64,000 nt of DNA, from assembly GCA_008711295.1 (NCBI GenBank), contig VUYV01000089.1, positions 2,903,359 to 2,967,358 on the forward strand. The letters run 5' to 3'. The notes under the pieces were generated by a model that was given only the letters and a program-made list of their open reading frames with translations, ran no database searches and had not been told where the DNA came from. Shown here piece after piece: positions 59,433 through 64,000 of the stretch (positions within the stretch are counted from its first letter, which is position 1; each line of letters opens with the position of its first letter). This DNA is from Anarhynchus alexandrinus (taxonomy: Eukaryota; Chordata; Aves; Charadriiformes; Charadriidae). The position numbers were made by a program, and so were the translations under genes.

Positions 59433-62400
59433 GGTTTTGAGGACAGCAATTAACAACTGAGCATAGTTAATTGCAAGCAAGCCTGTTTGCATTACAGGTT
59501 CCAAACTAACTTTGAGGGACGTATGGAAAGAAAAGGCCATAGTTGATTGCAAATCCTCTTGTAATAGTCCATTGTGAATTGGTTCTTTCAATACTTGTAA
59601 TAATACCTCTCGGTTGCCCCAGAATATTCTAAGCATTTACAAAGCATGAAATATTGTCAACTTTGATATGCTCGAGTCCAAAAAAGAGGAAAAAAAATAT
59701 TAGTGTAAAACCTGGGCTTGGCATTTAAACTGTTGTTTCAGACAGCCAGGTGCGGCAAGAAGGAATTCAGATAGACTCAGCTGTGATGCTGTGGTAGTAC
59801 AGCTAACAGCTCAGTGCAAAGCACACGTGTTGGACTGGAAAAGGGTGAAATTTGCAGACAAGCTTAAATGAGTGTATTTGAGTCCTTACATGCAGAAGGA
59901 GTGACCAAATTAGGCAGACGAGCTTGGATTAGTTGAGATAAACTGTCTCTGAGATGCTCTATGGCAGCTGTGGCAGAAGTATCTTGAAATGAAGGCATGC
60001 AGATCAGAAACATTCAAATTTGGAATGTAACATTGACTGCCTATAGACTATAGGGACTGAATGTGTGACACCAGTAATGGCTGGAACCTTCATGAAAGCA
60101 AAATTGCTGTGGTAGAAGGTGATGTACAAAACCAGACCGTCTTGACAACATGTGACAAACAGTTGAATGACCATTAAATAAGACCACAGTCCTGATTTTC
60201 AGAAATGAGCTGTCAGTGTCTCAACAAAAATGTTTGGTTGTAGAACAATGGGAAAGGAAGGAAAGACAAGACTAAATGTTCTGAATGACTAAACTAAAAC
60301 TATGCAAAATGGGCAGTTTAGTCATGAATTTACTGCATTATGTTCCTATAAAAATTGAGGAAAATCTCAATTTTAATGTGTTTTCACAATGTACCATGTT
60401 CAGTTTAACATTGTACTATAATTTTGTAGAAGAAAATCTTGTCCTCTTATGTGTGTGCAATTACTGTTGCCTTCTGTGTACGCCAGCATGATTATAGAAG
60501 GAGGTGATGCCATCACTGTGGTATAATATTGACATTTGATGATGCACAGATGTGTATATTTCCAAACATAGCACAAAATTTTTATGATTGTGGGATCTGA
60601 AGGCTGAAACTGGTGAATTCTTGGAATCACAAGGGTCCAATAGAGACAGAATTTGGGCTTTTTGAACTACTTTTGAGTTGTCTGCCAGGCATGCAAAATG
60701 TCTTTTTTTTTTTTCGCCTTGAAGCTAATTAAACTGTTATTTGTGGAGTATAGAATACAGGAGAAGATGATTTGTTGCTGATATCACTACTTATGAAGGT
60801 TCTAGGAGCATATTTTTTTTCTTGGTGAAACAGAGTGTGTGTGTTAGTACACTGGCAGACTTTAGATGTAAAAACCTGATCCTATTGAATTAACGAAGTT
60901 TTCATGTACTTTTAAAAGAAAGATTTTATTTTAAATCTTTCCATATTTAAACTTTCTTGGACAATAAAAACACTGATGCTGTGTTATGCTGTTCCTCATA
61001 ATCTGTATTTCCTTGGTATGGTACTGATTCACTAGGTGTGTCTTTTTACCATGCTTTGCAAATAAAACAGAGACCTGATTGAAAGATAACTATAAGAATT
61101 AAATACATTTAGACTGAACACAGCAGATGGTTTTGAGATAAGAATAGGATAAATGTTTTTAATTATTTTATTTTGGTATTTATTAATCTTGTTTAAAAAT
61201 AGGCCAACAAAAATATGAGCCTATTTTTGTTATATATGATACCAACAATGGTATAATTTCTGGCAGTCTCCAGAAATCCCAGCAAAAAATTTTCTTTTTT
61301 TAGAATAACCTTTATTGGTATATTTCAGTTCATATGAAGTCATTGAAGAGGTATTGCAGAACTCCTAAACACTTGCTACATACTTGGGGATATTGTTCTT
61401 GGTATAATGTACAGCAGTCCCTCTTGAGAGTGCTGTACTTCACAGAGGGAACCAGGGGTGACATATCTTGATCTCAGGACTTGGAAATCCTAAATGTAGC
61501 CTGAAGTTACGTTTTCATCCACTCTTCCCATACTCATTTCCCCAAATCTGGGCACTGGTTTCAGTATATAACAGTCATGTACCTGCTAAAGCAAATTCCA
61601 GCTGAAGCAGTAGATTAAATTGATACTTAAAAGCAACTTTTAGCAATCTTTGTTAAGACATGTTTAATTTTAGCTATACTGAAGCAAATAAGGATCTAGG
61701 ATCCGGGGAGAAAACAGAAGGAACTGACAGAATGAGAAGGGAAGCTCACACTCGAGGTTAGCCTGCAGATGAATGCAATTGTTCAAAAAATGTTAAATTA
61801 AAGAACAGTTCCCCCTCATGCAGTGGTACTCTGAATTCAGTTCCCAGAGTCACTCCAGCATGCACCAATGTCCAACGTGTTGGAACTTGCTGCCTCCAAG
61901 TCCTTTGTCATCCCTGTTTCCTCTTCTCTCAGGCTTTGTGCTTGGCTCTGATGCAGGAAAAAAATGCAGGTATCTGTTGCCCTCTATCTGCCACTTGCTT
62001 TTTCACAGAGAAGTAGATTATCAAACCAAAGAGCTAGGGATTCTGAGTTACATTATTTCAGGGAATTTAACTGCAGAGTCATACAGGCTGGTATAAATGA
62101 ATGCCAGGTAAGGTTCACACTTAATCTGAAATGAGTTGGGAGTCTCAGAACTGGCATATTACCAGCTAAGATGTACATGCTTTCTCTAAGCACCAGTGTC
62201 ACCAGGTTCAATGCTTGGAAGGAGGAATTTCCTGGTGGACATAGGCCAGTGGATGAGCTCCCTGGAAGGAGGACGCAACTTCTGAATTAAATTTCCATGG
62301 AATCCCAGTGATCATCAAGAGGTGAGGACTTGTGTAGGAAAGCCCTATATTAGCTGTTCCTTCAGAAGCCTCTTAGGCTGAGGTCTAAGTTCAGCTGAGT

Positions 62401-64000
62401 GAGAGAGGCAGCAAGTTTTGACTTCATGTCTCCAGGTTATCCTGCATAGCAAGGTGATGAAGAAAGAGCATTAAAAAAAATATATATTCAGAAAACTGTC
62501 TTTTTGACTTCACATGTACTTTCCAGGAGCATGTTGAAAAGCAATTTAAATTCTTCATTAAAAATGCCTCACAAAGCAGGAGACCTTTTTAATTGAAAAT
62601 GAAAGTTTTATTCCAAAATGCAAGTATTCCAGGCTTTTGTCAGAGTATTTGTGTTTTATTGGGCTACTGAGAGCTGCCTGAAAATTGGCCTTCAAGTATC
62701 ACTTGCTTCTGTTTCACTTTGCTCTCCAGCTACACTTCATCTGCTGTACTGAGATACTGCTCCTCATAAAAACCCAACAAGGACTATCACATTGCCTTGA
62801 GAAACTGTAGCAGAAACAGAAATGTCAGGATTTTTTGGTTTGCTTTTCATAACAGAAATTTCCTTCCTTATACCTAAAGTATGGCTTACCTTTTTCTTTT
62901 TAAGCCTTTAAGCTTTACCCTGATTTGATCTGCAGAGTTGTGGAGAAGTTTTGCTGATCTGAAGGGTTGGGGGCTAGGACTGAGACCTGCTCCTCAGCAC
63001 AGGCTGTGAGAAAGTAACTTGCATTACCTCCTCCCTACAGGAAACACAATAAAGTAATAGGCAATTCGTTGTGGTGCTCATCTCATACTATGAAACCTGC
63101 CTTGCAATATAATCAATTTTTGAACTAATGATAAATCTAGCTGTGGTGATCGGAGCATACTGCTTTTATGTCTCTCACAGGCTGTGCATGCATAACTCCT
63201 CTACACAGCTTCACAGAAAAGGTTTCCATTCTGAGGGAATATCTGGCAGAAAGCCTAGCTCTTCGGTAGGAAAAGCAAATGGACTTATGATTTTCCTCAG
63301 GTGACCTTGGAGTGGAAGCATATGGAATGTATGATACTCAGTATTCACCTTGAAAAGTTGTTTTCTTTTCATTCTTTGTATCCAGACATTGAAGACCAAT
63401 GTCTAGTTTATTTTTACATAATGATGGATCAGTTAATTTTTCTTTAGAGAAATATCTATTTCCCCTGAGTATGATGATGTTGGAAGAAAATTAAAATTAA
63501 TACTATATTCAGCACAGGTGTGTATAAAAAAGCTGGAAAAAATAGATGCCTACCAGTTTCCTTCAAATGTGTCAGCCTGGCTGTGTTATTTTTTCAGCAT
63601 TCATAAACATCTGTTTATTCACAGTAGTTGGTGATCCAGACTTTTTCACTGGGTTGACTCTCTATGTATATGCTACGGATGATGGCTAGGAATTTCTGTC
63701 AGGAATTATTTCATTGCCAGTGATCAGCCTGACAGTTCTCATGCTCCTCAAACAACAGAGGACTGTTGGGAATTCAGTCTTCATTACTGCAAGGAATTTG
63801 GCTACAGTTGTGAAAACGTGGCTTACAACTGTCATTCATTTTCCATTACACTGCCTTGTTGTTCCTCTGTAGTACTTCTGTTGCAGTCCTCCCTTGCTAG
63901 GTTACCTTCAGTACAATACACCGTTTTGTGTTCTCATCCTTATCTTCTCTCCTGCCCTTCTTCATCTTCAGCTTGTCTGCAACCATTTCTGAAGCACTGA
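59433..64000. other. AT-rich noncoding stretch, nothing recognised
   Basis: No transposon, RNA gene or exon is recognised up to the window end. It contains overlapping inverted repeats at 61195-61231 and scattered homopolymer runs. Short frames, including one running off the end at 63818-64000, carry no motif. Confidence 0.55.
61195..61231. repeat. Two overlapping, mutually exclusive inverted repeats
   Basis: AACAAAAATA (61206-61215) pairs perfectly with TATTTTTGTT (61222-61231) across a 6-base loop. AAAAATAGGC (61195-61204) pairs perfectly with GCCTATTTTT (61219-61228) across 14 bases. Because the right arms overlap, only one hairpin can form at a time. In AT-rich DNA this may be chance. 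Confidence 0.6.

Noticed and set aside
1..64000. CRISPR arrays, operons, toxin-antitoxin or other bacterial-type systems
   Set aside because: No regularly spaced direct repeats, no dense same-strand coding and clear vertebrate retrotransposons. Not a prokaryotic window.

Overview
This window looks like bird nuclear DNA. The main evidence is seven copies of the CR1 LINE retrotransposon, with the typical avian 3' ends (ATTCTATG or ATTCTGTG octamers), plus LTR sequences of the kind common in avian genomes. Background composition is AT-rich. There is no operon structure, ribosome-binding site or dense coding. I recognise no host protein-coding exon, tRNA, rRNA or CRISPR array. The window is best read as a long intron or gene-poor intergenic stretch whose recognisable content is transposon debris.

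Layout. 1-325: CR1 endonuclease fragment (minus), abutting what looks like the 3' end of an LTR ending at 500. 1243-1760: CR1 3' end (plus). 4300-4580: an unexplained GC-rich island. 8941-9512: a complete solo LTR with a perfect 5-bp target-site duplication, a TATA box and a polyadenylation signal. 11076-14527: the longest CR1 (plus), with the tail of the ORF1 esterase followed by endonuclease, reverse transcriptase and C-terminal regions, all decayed. 15256-16113: a better preserved CR1 3' fragment with 247 uninterrupted ORF2 codons and six tandem 3' octamers. 16114-28796: mostly non-repetitive AT-rich DNA with small microsatellites, one possible LTR end and one stretch that could be a conserved noncoding element. 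28797-30608: 1.8-kb CR1 (plus). About 31000-33290: two diverged, same-orientation copies of an LTR-like repeat that I cannot name. 37420-38628 and 43189-43840: CR1 3' fragments (minus). 43850-64000: no recognisable transposon, a few simple-sequence features, and a clear local assembly error at 59316-59432.

How the parts relate. The CR1 copies fall into at least three 3'-end types, so several CR1 lineages inserted at different times. None could retrotranspose by itself: all are 5'-truncated or interrupted. The solo LTR is what remains after recombination between the two LTRs of a former endogenous retrovirus. I found no evidence for a novel multi-gene system. The most actionable observations are the assembly artefact, the unnamed LTR-like repeat pair, the clean solo LTR and the non-homologous replacement inside the long CR1.
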